Origin: Kribbella antibiotica | GTDB lineage: Bacteria; Actinomycetota; Actinomycetes; Propionibacteriales; Kribbellaceae | Assembly (NCBI RefSeq): GCF_004349055.1 | Contig: NZ_SMKX01000011.1 | Location: forward strand, 1-64,000 | Direction: 5' to 3' | DNA: 64,000 bases | Part shown: one piece after another, positions 9,366 to 18,158 of the stretch | How positions within the stretch are numbered: position 1 is the first letter of the stretch | Layout of the letters: the number at the start of each line of letters is the position of its first letter | Notes under the pieces: generated by a model | Told to the model about the DNA's origin: nothing | The model's input: the letters and a program-made list of their open reading frames with translations, nothing else | Databases searched by the model: none | Made by a program: the position numbers and the translations under genes

Positions 9366-10634
9366 ATGACGACCTTCCTGAACCCCGGAGACCACGGGTA
9401 CGACGCCGCTCGCTCGATCTGGAACGCGATGATCGACCGCCGGCCGGCCGTGATCGCCCGCTGCACAAGCACCGCCGATGTGGTGGCTGCAGTCCGGCTC
9501 GCACGGACGGAAAACCTCGAGATCGGGGTCCGCTGCGGCGGTCACAGCATCGCCGGCCTCGCCGTTCCGGACGGCGGGCTGATGATCGACCTGACCCCGA
9601 TGGGCGCGGTCGAGATCGACCTCGAGCGCCAGACCGCGATCGTCCAAGGCGGCGCCCTGCTCGGCGAACTCGACAAGGCCGCTCAGCGGTACGGGCTGGC
9701 GACGACCGCGGGCAACGTCTCGCACACCGGAGTCGGTGGGCTCACGCTCGGCGGCGGGATGGGCTGGCTCGCCCGCCGATTCGGGCTCGCCTGCGACAAC
9801 GTCACGTCGTACGAGGTAGTGACTGCGGCGGGCGAGGTCGTCCGGGCGACGGCGGAGGAGAACGCTGACCTGTTCTGGGGACTGCGTGGTGGCGGCGGCA
9901 ACTTCGGCATCGTCACGTCGTTCGAGTTCCGGCTGCACGAGGTCGGCACGCGGGCCTTGGTTGCCGAGTTCACCTATCCGGCCGAGGCGGCGTACGACGC
10001 GCTGCGGGGCTGGCGTGAGCTCAACGCCACCGCGTCGCGGGAGGCGACCTTCACCGCATCAATCTCTTCGGACGGCGTCACGCTTGGGTATGTCTGGGTC
10101 GGCCCGCTGGGTGAGGATCTGCTCCCTGACTTCCGTGAACTCGGACCGGTGGTCCACGAGAGCGTTGAATCGATGCCCTACCTGACCTTGCAGACTCGGG
10201 ACGACAGCGTGCAGGGCCACCGCTATCGCCGGTACTGGAAGGGTCACTACTTCAAGTCGCTGCCCGACGAGGCGATCAAGGCCCTGATCAGCACGCCGGG
10301 CGTCTCTGCGAGCCTGCAGGCGTACGGCGGCGCGATCGCCGATACCCCGGACGGCGATGCGGCGTTCAGTCATCGGGACACGTTGTTCGAGTTCGTGACG
10401 TCGGCTCGCTGGGAGGACGCCGTGGAAGATGACACGCACATCAGCCGAGTCCGCGAGTACGCCGCGAGCATCGCGCCGTACACGGATGGCATCTATGCCA
10501 ACACGTTGAACGGCGAGGCGATCCACCGGGCGTTCCCGGCGGAGAAGCTTGCTCGGCTGGCCGAGCTCAAGGCGAAATACGACCCGGAGAACCTCTTCCA
10601 TCTCAACCAGAACATCGCCCCGGCCGTCGTCTAG
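9366..10634 (+). CDS. FAD-linked oxidoreductase, berberine-bridge family
   Basis: A 422-residue flavoenzyme of the PCMH/vanillyl-alcohol oxidase fold. The FAD domain shows CGGHSIAG, where His60 is the expected covalent FAD ligand, and VGGLTLGGGMGWLARR. The BBE-type C-terminal strip ends NLFHLNQNI. In two-fold-linked members a Cys precedes VGGLTLGGG; here the stretch reads GNVSHTGVGG, so I predict a single covalent link through histidine. Members oxidise sugars, alcohols or alkaloid-like substrates. The substrate is unknown. It is probably controlled by the divergent MocR protein, and its 3' end overlaps the next convergent gene by 4 bases. Confidence 0.88.
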   Translation: MTTFLNPGDHGYDAARSIWNAMIDRRPAVIARCTSTADVVAAVRLARTENLEIGVRCGGHSIAGLAVPDGGLMIDLTPMGAVEIDLERQTAIVQGGALLGELDKAAQRYGLATTAGNVSHTGVGGLTLGGGMGWLARRFGLACDNVTSYEVVTAAGEVVRATAEENADLFWGLRGGGGNFGIVTSFEFRLHEVGTRALVAEFTYPAEAAYDALRGWRELNATASREATFTASISSDGVTLGYVWVGPLGEDLLPDFRELGPVVHESVESMPYLTLQTRDDSVQGHRYRRYWKGHYFKSLPDEAIKALISTPGVSASLQAYGGAIADTPDGDAAFSHRDTLFEFVTSARWEDAVEDDTHISRVREYAASIAPYTDGIYANTLNGEAIHRAFPAEKLARLAELKAKYDPENLFHLNQNIAPAVV

Positions 10635-12511
10635 GACTGGTTGATTCGGGCGCGGGCCCGGGCGACCTTGATCGCGGTCTTCAGGGTCTCCACGTCGTAC
10701 GCGCCGTAGTGCCGTTGTCCGTTGATGAAGAACGTCGGCGTCCCGGATACCCCGCTGAGGTCGGCCGACTCCACGTCGCGCGCGACCCGGGCGGCGGCGA
10801 CGTGCCGCTTCACCTCGTCGTGGATCCGCTGGTTGTCGAGCCCCAACTGCTCGGAGTACGACATCAGGTCCTTGGGCTGCAGTTCTTCCTGGTTGGACAG
10901 CAGCAGGTCGTGCATCTCCCAGAACGCGCCCTGCGCATACGCCGCCTCAGCCACCTCGGCCGCGATCTGCGCCCGCGGATGCACGTCCGACAAGGGCAGA
11001 TGCCGCCACACGTACCGCAGGTCGTCGTCCTGCAGAAGATCCCGTACGACGGGTTCCGCGAGCCCGCAGTACGGGCACTCGAAGTCGCCATATTCGACGA
11101 GCGTCACGGACGCCGTCGCGGGGCCGCGGACGTGGTCGATCTCGGGGTCGACCGGGTCGATCAGGTCGACCATCTCTTCGGCCCGCCCGAGGAGCGCGAG
11201 CGCCTTCTTCGGCGGACTGAGCAGCTTCACCGACCGGAACACCAGATAGGTCACGGCGGACGAGACGACGACCGCCGACAGCAGACCGATCTTGGCCTCC
11301 GCGAGCGCCGGGCCGTCGAACGCGATCGTTGCGATCAGCAACGACACGGTGAAGCCGATGCCGGCGATCGTGCCGCTGCCGGCGACCGCCGCCCAGCCGA
11401 CCTGCGGTCCGTACTTACCGCCGGAGAAACGGTCCAGCAGCCAGGAGACCACGATGACGGCGACCGGCTTGCCGACCACGTAACCGATCAGGATGCCGAG
11501 CGTGACCGGCGAGGTGAACGCCCGGCCGAGGAAGTCCGCGTCGATCGCGACACCGGCGTTGGCCAGGCCGAACAACGGAACGATCAGGTAGCTCGTCCAT
11601 GGGTGATAGAGGAACTGCAGGCGCTCGTTCGGCGAGATCGCCGTGGTGAGGCCGACGGTCGCGGACCTCGCCAACTCCGGCGTCGGCTGCTCCCGGAAAA
11701 CCCGGAACAGGCCGCTCGCCTGCTCGAGCTCCTCACGACCGGGCGAGTACGCCGGTGCGGTCAGGCCGATGGCCAGTCCGGCGACGACTGGGTCGACGCC
11801 ACTCGTGAGCAGTGCGGCCCAGGTGATCACGCCGAGGACGACGTACACCCAAGGTTTGCGGACGCGCAGGATCGCGAGAGTGAGGACGACGGCGAAGGCG
11901 ACGATCGCGATCAGCAGCGGCGTCAGGTCGATGTTCTCGCTGTAGATCACGGCGATCACGACGAGGGCCAGCAGATCGTCGACGACGAACACGGTCAGCA
12001 GGAAGACCCGGACACGATCCGGTACGCCGCGGCCGACCAGCGCGAGCAGGCCGAGCGCGAGCGCGGTGTCGGTCGACATCGCGACACCCCAGCCGTGGGC
12101 GGTGTCGGTGCCGAGGTTGAAGGCCAGATAGATGAGGACCGGCGCGGCCATCCCGGAGATGCCCGCGAGCACCGGCAGCACGAACCGGCTGCGGTCCCGC
12201 AGGTCGCCGAGATCGAACTCGCGTCGCGCCTCCAGCCCCACGACCAGGAAGAACAGCGTCATCAGACCGCTGTTGATCCACTCCCGCAGGTCCAGCCCGA
12301 ACGCGTGGTGGTTGAGCTCGAACGACAGGTCGGTGTGCCAGAAACCGTCGTACGAGTCCGGGGCGAGGTTCGCCCAGAGGAGCGCGAGCACGATCGCCGC
12401 CGCGAGCACTCCGGAGCTGCCGGCCTCGGTCTGCAGGAAGCTCCGCATCGGAGCCGCGAATTCCCGTTTCCAGTTCGTCCGGCCGCTCAACAGGGCCGGG
12501 ATGTCCGCCAT
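10631..12511 (-). CDS. nhaA: Na+/H+ antiporter NhaA fused to DsbA-like thioredoxin
   Basis: A 626-residue fusion. Residues 1 to about 410 are an NhaA antiporter with around 11-12 membrane spans, including the conserved acidic pair in VFVVDDLLALVVIA that carries ions, and the STDTALALGLL segment. Residues about 455-626 form a soluble DsbA/thioredoxin domain with the redox motif CPYC (479-482) and the cis-Pro region SGVSGTPTFFING. This fusion is known in actinobacteria. The thioredoxin part should lie in the cytoplasm by topology and may sense redox state or stabilise the transporter; that role is inference. Confidence 0.93.
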   Translation of the reverse strand: MADIPALLSGRTNWKREFAAPMRSFLQTEAGSSGVLAAAIVLALLWANLAPDSYDGFWHTDLSFELNHHAFGLDLREWINSGLMTLFFLVVGLEARREFDLGDLRDRSRFVLPVLAGISGMAAPVLIYLAFNLGTDTAHGWGVAMSTDTALALGLLALVGRGVPDRVRVFLLTVFVVDDLLALVVIAVIYSENIDLTPLLIAIVAFAVVLTLAILRVRKPWVYVVLGVITWAALLTSGVDPVVAGLAIGLTAPAYSPGREELEQASGLFRVFREQPTPELARSATVGLTTAISPNERLQFLYHPWTSYLIVPLFGLANAGVAIDADFLGRAFTSPVTLGILIGYVVGKPVAVIVVSWLLDRFSGGKYGPQVGWAAVAGSGTIAGIGFTVSLLIATIAFDGPALAEAKIGLLSAVVVSSAVTYLVFRSVKLLSPPKKALALLGRAEEMVDLIDPVDPEIDHVRGPATASVTLVEYGDFECPYCGLAEPVVRDLLQDDDLRYVWRHLPLSDVHPRAQIAAEVAEAAYAQGAFWEMHDLLLSNQEELQPKDLMSYSEQLGLDNQRIHDEVKRHVAAARVARDVESADLSGVSGTPTFFINGQRHYGAYDVETLKTAIKVARARARINQS

Positions 12512-12552
12512 GTTGCAACCCTACTGCCGGAATCTAGGGTTGAGGCTGCATG

Positions 12553-13320
12553 ATGTCTCCTGCGGACGCCCCAGCCTGGGTGTTCCGATGGATCAGAAGA
12601 CGTTGGGAGCCCCCGTTGACCGAGCAGGAACTCACCGCTACCTCAGCGGATGCGTTCGCGCGGCTGGCCATCGAGCTGCACGACGCCCCAGGGGTGGAAG
12701 AGACGATCGATGCGGTCGTCCAATTCGCGTTACAGGCCTTGAACTGCACGTACGCCGGCCTTGCCCTGTACACGCGGGGTGGCAGCCCGGAGATCGCTGC
12801 GGTGACCGATCCGGTCGTCGCCGATGTCTACGAGCTGCAGTTGCGCAGTGACATCGGCCCGCTGGTGACCGCCCTGCGGGACCGGACCACGGTCCTGATC
12901 CGTGACACCGAGACCGACGGTCGCTGGCCCGAGTGGACCACCAAGGTCGCCGCCCTCGGCGTCCGCAGCACCCTCGACGTCCCGCTGACCACCGGCGACG
13001 CGGCTCGGCAGACCGTCGGCGTACTGGGTCTTTACAGCCCGGTCGCGGACGCGTTCACCGAGGACGACGAGGCGATCGCCCACATCCTCGCCCGGCACGC
13101 CTCGGTCGCCGTCGCCTCCGCCCGGCACGAGGAGACGATGGCCCAGGCGGTCGACGCCCGCAAGCTTGTCGGCCAGGCCATGGGCATCCTGATGGAGCGC
13201 TTCGACGTCGACGGCGACCGCGCCTTCGCCATCCTCAAGCGCTACTCCCAAGACACCAACACCAAACTCCGCGACGTCGCCCAGCAGCTGATCGACACCC
13301 GAAAGCTTCCGCACCCATGA
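12553..13320 (+). CDS. GAF-ANTAR RNA-binding antiterminator
   Basis: A 255-residue regulator. A GAF domain covers about residues 20-165, and an ANTAR domain the C-terminal 60 or so (LVGQAMGILMERFDVDGDRAFAILKRYSQ). ANTAR domains bind paired RNA hairpins in leader transcripts to prevent termination. The GAF domain presumably senses a small ligand or redox signal. ATG 12553 has GAGG seven bases upstream; ATG 12550 is the alternative. A small membrane protein gene overlaps its end by 4 bases. Confidence 0.88.
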   Translation: MSPADAPAWVFRWIRRRWEPPLTEQELTATSADAFARLAIELHDAPGVEETIDAVVQFALQALNCTYAGLALYTRGGSPEIAAVTDPVVADVYELQLRSDIGPLVTALRDRTTVLIRDTETDGRWPEWTTKVAALGVRSTLDVPLTTGDAARQTVGVLGLYSPVADAFTEDDEAIAHILARHASVAVASARHEETMAQAVDARKLVGQAMGILMERFDVDGDRAFAILKRYSQDTNTKLRDVAQQLIDTRKLPHP

Positions 13321-13550
13321 CGGTCGAGCAGGTATGGGCGGCACGACGGCTGCGGACGGACATCATCCGGCTGCGGATCGCCACCGGCCTCCTGCTCGTC
13401 ACCGGCGTAGTGCTCCTGTTCGCCATCTCGCACCCCATGCCCGGCCTGCTGGTAATGCTGAGCGCCACCTTCACCCTCGCCGCGGCCAGCTCCCGCGCAA
13501 CCCGCCTCCGCCACCTGAAACGGGACGTCGGGCGCGATCTGCGCCCGTAG
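13317..13550 (+). CDS. Small two-helix membrane protein
   Basis: A 77-residue protein, coupled to the GAF-ANTAR gene by an ATGA overlap. It has basic ends and two hydrophobic segments (about residues 21-41 and 43-61), with a PMPG turn between them. That fits a small inner-membrane hairpin. I do not recognise the family. The coupling suggests it is made with the antiterminator. Confidence 0.6.
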   Translation: MTVEQVWAARRLRTDIIRLRIATGLLLVTGVVLLFAISHPMPGLLVMLSATFTLAAASSRATRLRHLKRDVGRDLRP

Positions 13551-13559
13551 GCTGTTGGG

Positions 13560-14699
13560 ATGGGGAGTTGGCAGCCGCTGGTTGGGCCTTCTCGGCAGGT
13601 CGCGCTTGCGATCCTGCTGGACGGGCCGCTGTCGCGCGCCGAGTTGTCTCGGCGGGTGGGGTTGTCGCCGGGGAGTTTGACGCGGCTGACGAAGCCGATG
13701 GTGGAGTCAGGGTTGCTGGTCGAGGTGCCGACCGAGATCGCCGATGCGCGGGTCGGGCGGCCGTCACAGCCGCTCGATCTGGACCCGGCCGCCCATTACT
13801 TCGTCGGGATCAAACTGACCGGTGACCGCGCGATCGGCGTACTGACCACTCTGCGGGCCGAGGTGATCGCGAGCCTTGAGCGGCCGCTGACTGATCACGC
13901 GCCGTCTGCGGTGGCCGACGTCGTGCTGGAGCTGGCCGATGACCTCGCAGCCCAGTCACCGCGCCCGATCACCGGGCTCGGGGTGACGGTCGGCGGCCGC
14001 GTCACGGACCGGAACGAGGTCCGCTGGGGCCCTTACCTGGAGTGGGTCGACGTTCCGTTCGGCGAACTGCTCGCGGCCGGAACCAGTACGCCGATTGTGC
14101 TGGCGAACGATCTTGACGCGCTGACCGAAGCCACCCACTGGTTCGGGGCCGGCCGCGGTGCGGACCGATTCGTGCTTCTCACCATCGGGGCCGGGGTGGG
14201 GTACGGGCTGGTAGTCCACAACCGCACGGTCGAGAGCCCGGACACCAGCCTCGGCCTGATCGGTCATCACCCACTGCTGGCCCACGACGGTCCGACCTGC
14301 GAGCGCGGGCATCGCGACTGCGCGCTCAGCCTGCTCACCGTCGGTTCGATCACCAGCCGCGTCGGCGCAGCGCTCGGTCGCCCGGTCGACTACGAAGAGT
14401 GTCTGGATCTCGCACTGAAAGGCGACCCGGCGGCGCACTCTGTCGTCAGCGAGGCCGGATTTGGGCTCGGCAAGATGATCGCCGCGGCCTCGAACTTCAC
14501 CATGCCTGAGCTCGTCGTCCTCGGCGGTGAGGGCGTCCGGCTCGCTGAGGTCGCTCGGACGTCGCTGCTGGCCGGCCTGCATGCCGACCGGCACCCCTCC
14601 GGTGCCGAGCTGCCGATGATCCTGCAGCCTGCCGACTTCACCGAATGGGCCCGCGGTGGCGCGGTGATCGCGATCCAGACCTTCGTGCTCGGTAACTGA
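13560..14699 (+). CDS. ROK-family transcriptional regulator
   Basis: A 379-residue ROK protein. An N-terminal winged helix (residues about 12-60, with LSRAELSRRVGLSPGSLTRLTKPMVE) precedes an actin-like ATPase/sugar-kinase fold with VGIKLTGD, TGLGVTVGG, the catalytic-type NDLDALTEA and TIGAGVGYGL. The zinc knuckle, usually C-x-C-G-x-x-G-C, is altered to CERGHRDC, which still offers Cys and His ligands. Members repress sugar-use genes. No sugar transporter is adjacent, so the target is unknown. Confidence 0.87.
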   Translation: MGSWQPLVGPSRQVALAILLDGPLSRAELSRRVGLSPGSLTRLTKPMVESGLLVEVPTEIADARVGRPSQPLDLDPAAHYFVGIKLTGDRAIGVLTTLRAEVIASLERPLTDHAPSAVADVVLELADDLAAQSPRPITGLGVTVGGRVTDRNEVRWGPYLEWVDVPFGELLAAGTSTPIVLANDLDALTEATHWFGAGRGADRFVLLTIGAGVGYGLVVHNRTVESPDTSLGLIGHHPLLAHDGPTCERGHRDCALSLLTVGSITSRVGAALGRPVDYEECLDLALKGDPAAHSVVSEAGFGLGKMIAAASNFTMPELVVLGGEGVRLAEVARTSLLAGLHADRHPSGAELPMILQPADFTEWARGGAVIAIQTFVLGN

Positions 14700-14732
14700 C
14701 TAAACCTTGATAAGCAGTTACACTCACTGATC

Positions 14733-15392
14733 ATGGAGATCGTGAGGCGATGGATCACTGGCTGGCGGCTGTGCCGCGGACTGCAACCACCCGTCGAGTA
14801 CGACGCTGTGCTCCTCGCGCAGCTCGACCTGCCCGGGCGGGAGCGCGAGATGTTCACGGTGCGCGACAACATCGACCGCCTGGCTCCGGTCGTCACCGAG
14901 AGCACGTGGCTGACGGTAGCGACGCCGTACGGCAATGAGGTCGCTTCGGAACTGACCGCGGTTGGGCTGCGGCCATTCGCCGAGCAGAAGGTGCTGATGT
15001 CGATCGCGCTGAGTGATCATCCACAGCCGGCGGCACCCACGCCGTACCGGGTGGTCGTGACCACCGAAGGCCCACTCGACCACGTGCAGTTGCTCGCCGA
15101 TGGCACCGTCGCGGCTCGCGGGATGATGGCGACCGTCGGCGCGGATGCGGTCATGCACGACATCCACACCGACCCGGACCACCGCCGGCGTGGGCTCGGC
15201 AGCGTCGTGATGGGTGCGCTCGCCCAGCGTGCACTGGAGCGTGGCGCGGAGAACGGACTACTGATGGCGACCGAGGTCGGCGTCCACCTCTACCGCTCAC
15301 TCGGCTGGTTGCCGGAAGCAACTATGGTGACGGCGTCAGGCGGAGCGCGCCCGGTGCGCAGCGACCTTGGTGCGGTTCTGGCAGGCCGTTGA
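14733..15392 (+). CDS. GNAT-family N-acetyltransferase
   Basis: A 219-residue acetyltransferase with the acetyl-CoA loop IHTDPDHRRRGLGSVVMGALAQRAL and the C-terminal GVHLYRSLGWLPEA. The N-terminal part (about 1-95) is divergent. The substrate is unknown. No good Shine-Dalgarno sequence precedes ATG 14733, so a leaderless transcript is possible. Its 3' end overlaps the convergent CGNR gene by 57 bases. Confidence 0.8.
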   Translation: MEIVRRWITGWRLCRGLQPPVEYDAVLLAQLDLPGREREMFTVRDNIDRLAPVVTESTWLTVATPYGNEVASELTAVGLRPFAEQKVLMSIALSDHPQPAAPTPYRVVVTTEGPLDHVQLLADGTVAARGMMATVGADAVMHDIHTDPDHRRRGLGSVVMGALAQRALERGAENGLLMATEVGVHLYRSLGWLPEATMVTASGGARPVRSDLGAVLAGR

Positions 15393-15911
15393 GCAGAAGC
15401 GCTGGGTGTGATTCTTGGTCGAATCCAGGAACAGTTCGTCACACCGCTCGGCCGCACAACGCCGCAGCCGCTCGGCTTCATGACTCCCGAGCAGCATCGC
15501 GACCGCAGTAGCGAACTCGGCGAGCCAGCCGGTGGCCGCCGACACCCCAGGCGCCGCGAAGTGCAGATGCCAGAGCGCCCCGGGCTCCCGCATCAGCTGC
15601 GGCGCCGCCTGGGTCCGGCGCAACAGATCGTTGATCAGCTCGACCGCGGCGTCGACATCGGGGAGCAGGCTGAGCGCGTCATACAACTGCCGCGCGCCCG
15701 TCTCGTACTCATGGAGCTCGATCGGGATCGTGCGGTTCGTGGTCAGCCGCAGGACGGCGCGGATCGCCTCGTCGTCCGGCGCGATGGCCGGGCGGCCCTG
15801 CCGCGTGGGCGCACCGAAGACGTTCGCCAGCGCGATGGCCGCGGTGAGCGACGCCTTGAGGTGATCCGTGGGCTCCACGAGATCCAGTATCCGGGAGCTG
15901 CAGGCAGTCAC
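15336..15911 (-). CDS. CGNR zinc-finger regulator-like protein
   Basis: A protein of 191 residues with the actinobacterial CGNR architecture. A helical N-terminal domain (about 1-140) precedes a C-terminal zinc finger: RRCAAERCDELFLD, then RFCSTACQNRTKVAAHR, giving four cysteines. The name-giving CGNR reads CQNR here. Such proteins are probable stress-linked DNA binders, but targets are largely unknown. The GTG start at 15911 has a weak ribosome site, so the true start could be slightly further in. Confidence 0.8.
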   Translation of the reverse strand: MTACSSRILDLVEPTDHLKASLTAAIALANVFGAPTRQGRPAIAPDDEAIRAVLRLTTNRTIPIELHEYETGARQLYDALSLLPDVDAAVELINDLLRRTQAAPQLMREPGALWHLHFAAPGVSAATGWLAEFATAVAMLLGSHEAERLRRCAAERCDELFLDSTKNHTQRFCSTACQNRTKVAAHRARSA

Positions 15912-16047
15912 CCCAACTCACTCACAGTGACGAAGCTACGCTGAAACCAACCAAAGGGGCCCACAAGGCGTCCTACCTAGGTCGTACATCAGATCTGCGC
16001 AACATCCGCCCCAGATCCGATGAAACTGATGGTTGCCAGCTACAACA

Positions 16048-17193
16048 ATGAGGAACATGAATCTGGTCCACGCCCGGCAGCGTCCGGCGCCGGCGGGAAT
16101 CGCCGGTCTCTCCGAGGCCGTCGTCGACCTGTCGGCGGTGCGTGACAACGTCCGGACATTTCGGCGGCTGACCTCCCAGGACGTGATGGCCGTGGTCAAG
16201 GCCGACGCGTTCGGGCACGGCGCCGTACCGATTGCTCGCGCTGCTCTCGAGGCCGGCGCCACCTGGCTCGGCGTCGCGCGCACCGACGAGGCCCTGCAGT
16301 TGCGGGCCGCCGGGCTGAACGCCCCGATCCTGACCTGGCTGTATGACGCCGCCGAGCTGATGCTGCTGGGCGACCTGGACGTCGATGTCAGCGTCTCCTC
16401 GGTCGCCGAGCTGCAGCAGGTCGCCTCGGTCCCGGCCGTCAAGTACGTGCATCTGAAACTCGATACCGGTCTGCACCGGGCCGGCAGCACCCCCGACCAG
16501 TGGATCGAACTGACCCGGGCCGCAGCGCACTACGAGGCGCTCGGCACGCTGGTGGTCCGGGGCATCTGGTCGCATCTGTCGCACGGCGATGATCCGAACG
16601 CCGTCCAGAACCGGAAGCAGTTGCAGCTGTTCCGGACCGGGGTGCTGCTGGCCCGGCGCGCAGGACTCACCCCGAGCGTGATCCACCTGGCCAACTCGGC
16701 CGGCGCGATCACCCTGGACGCGCCGGAGAACGACGTGATCCGGATCGGCGCCGGGCTGTACGGAATCGACGAGACCGGGATCGGTCTGCGGCCCGCCATG
16801 AAGCTGATGAGCAAGGCGATCCAGGTCCGCCGGATCGGCGTCGGCGAAGGCGTTTCGTACGGGCATGATTTCACCGCCGACCGCGCGACGACCGTCCTGC
16901 TCGTGCCGGTCGGGTACGCCGACGGGATTCCGCGTGTCGCGATGAAGCAGGCTAGTGTGCTGTGCCGCGGGGTCCGGATGCCGATCGTCGGCAGGATCGC
17001 GATGGACCAGTTCGTCGTCGACGCCGGTGCCGTGGCGGTCGATCCGGGCGAGCCGGTGACGATCTTCGGAGACGGTTCGCACGGCGAGCCGACCGCCCAG
17101 GACTGGGCGGACTGGGCCGGAACCATCCCGCACGAAATCTACTGTGGCATCGGAACCAGGGTGCCCCGTCGCTACGAGGAGGCAACTCGATGA
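16048..17193 (+). CDS. alr: Alanine racemase
   Basis: A PLP enzyme that interconverts L- and D-alanine. The PLP lysine lies in VVKADAFGHGA, near the N-terminus. The substrate and PLP segments are SHLSHGD, HLANSAGAI, IRIGAGLYGI and the catalytic tyrosine region GVSYGHDF. The length (about 381 residues) is typical. Starts at TTG 16033, ATG 16048 or ATG 16057 are all possible. It is the first gene of a tightly coupled set with a D-Ala-D-Ala ligase and a VanX-like dipeptidase. A VanT-like serine racemase would be membrane bound, and no membrane segment is seen here. Confidence 0.9.
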   Translation: MRNMNLVHARQRPAPAGIAGLSEAVVDLSAVRDNVRTFRRLTSQDVMAVVKADAFGHGAVPIARAALEAGATWLGVARTDEALQLRAAGLNAPILTWLYDAAELMLLGDLDVDVSVSSVAELQQVASVPAVKYVHLKLDTGLHRAGSTPDQWIELTRAAAHYEALGTLVVRGIWSHLSHGDDPNAVQNRKQLQLFRTGVLLARRAGLTPSVIHLANSAGAITLDAPENDVIRIGAGLYGIDETGIGLRPAMKLMSKAIQVRRIGVGEGVSYGHDFTADRATTVLLVPVGYADGIPRVAMKQASVLCRGVRMPIVGRIAMDQFVVDAGAVAVDPGEPVTIFGDGSHGEPTAQDWADWAGTIPHEIYCGIGTRVPRRYEEATR

Positions 17194-18158
17194 AGGTCGC
17201 GGTCGTGATGGGCGGCGCCAGCCCCGAACACCACGTGTCCCTGGCCAGTGGCAAGGGGATCGCCGACGCGGTCACCGAGCTCGGCCACACCGCGGTCCCG
17301 CTCGTCATCGACCAGCAGGGCGAGTGGGCCGACGGCCTGCACGAGGCGATTGACCTCCTGCGCTCTGTGGACGTCGTACTGATCGGTTTGCACGGTGAGT
17401 ACGGCGAGGACGGCCGCCTGCAGGGCTTCCTCGACCAGCTCAAGGTCAAGTACGTCGGTAGCGGCGTCACCGCGAGCGCGGTCGGCCTCGACAAGCACCT
17501 GACCAAGGCTGTTCTGCGCGCGCACGGCATCCCGGTCACCCCGGGGGTGCGGCTGTTCGGCGCGGAGATCTCCGACACCGAGGGCGCGATCCAGAAGCTC
17601 AAGGAGGCCGACGTCGAGTTCCCGGTCTTCGTGAAGCCTGCGAACGGTGGTTCCAGCTTCGGCGTGGGCCGCGCGACCGATCTGGCCTCGCTGGCCGATG
17701 CGGTTGCCGCGGCGGCCGAGCTCGACCCGCAGGTCCTGGTCGAGAAGGAGATGATCGGTCGCGAGATCGACCTCGCCGTACTGGAGTTCCCGGACGGCCG
17801 GGTCGAGGTCGGTCCGGCGCTGGAAATCCACAGCGACCCGTCACAGCCGTTCTTCAACGCGACCGCCAAGTACGACGCCTCGAGCGCGACCCAGTTCGTC
17901 ATCCCGGCACCGCTCGAGCCCGAGCTGGCCGAGCTGATGCGGCAGACCGCGCTCGACGTCTTCGAGATCCTCGGCTGCCAGGGCCTGGCCCGGGTCGATT
18001 TCTTCCTCCCCGCGGACGGCAAGCCGGTCGTCAACGAGATCAACACGCTGCCCGGCTTCACCCCTGCGTCGCAGTTCCCGCAGATGTGGGCCAAGGCCGG
18101 CTACTCGTACGCCGATGTTGTCGGCGTGCTGATCGAGACCGCGGTAGCCAAGTCGTGA
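17190..18158 (+). CDS. ddl: D-alanine--D-alanine ligase-family enzyme
   Basis: An ATP-grasp ligase of 322 residues. The conserved GGASPEHHVS carries the N-terminal substrate Glu (Glu13), the phosphate loop is KPANGGSSFGVG, and the metal segment is VNEINTLPGFTPASQFP. The omega loop keeps Lys227-Tyr228 (TAKYDAS), the pair typical of ligases making D-Ala-D-Ala. D-Ala-D-lactate ligases such as VanA have His in that region instead. I therefore expect a D-amino acid, not D-lactate, at the second position; D-Ser cannot be excluded. It overlaps alr by ATGA and the dipeptidase gene by GTGA. Confidence 0.92.
   Translation: MKVAVVMGGASPEHHVSLASGKGIADAVTELGHTAVPLVIDQQGEWADGLHEAIDLLRSVDVVLIGLHGEYGEDGRLQGFLDQLKVKYVGSGVTASAVGLDKHLTKAVLRAHGIPVTPGVRLFGAEISDTEGAIQKLKEADVEFPVFVKPANGGSSFGVGRATDLASLADAVAAAAELDPQVLVEKEMIGREIDLAVLEFPDGRVEVGPALEIHSDPSQPFFNATAKYDASSATQFVIPAPLEPELAELMRQTALDVFEILGCQGLARVDFFLPADGKPVVNEINTLPGFTPASQFPQMWAKAGYSYADVVGVLIETAVAKS

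Noticed and set aside
17190-18158. D-Ala-D-lactate ligase (VanA-type) and a classic vancomycin resistance operon
   Set aside because: The omega loop keeps Lys-Tyr, not the His of D-lactate ligases, and there is no vanH-like dehydrogenase or vanRS pair nearby.
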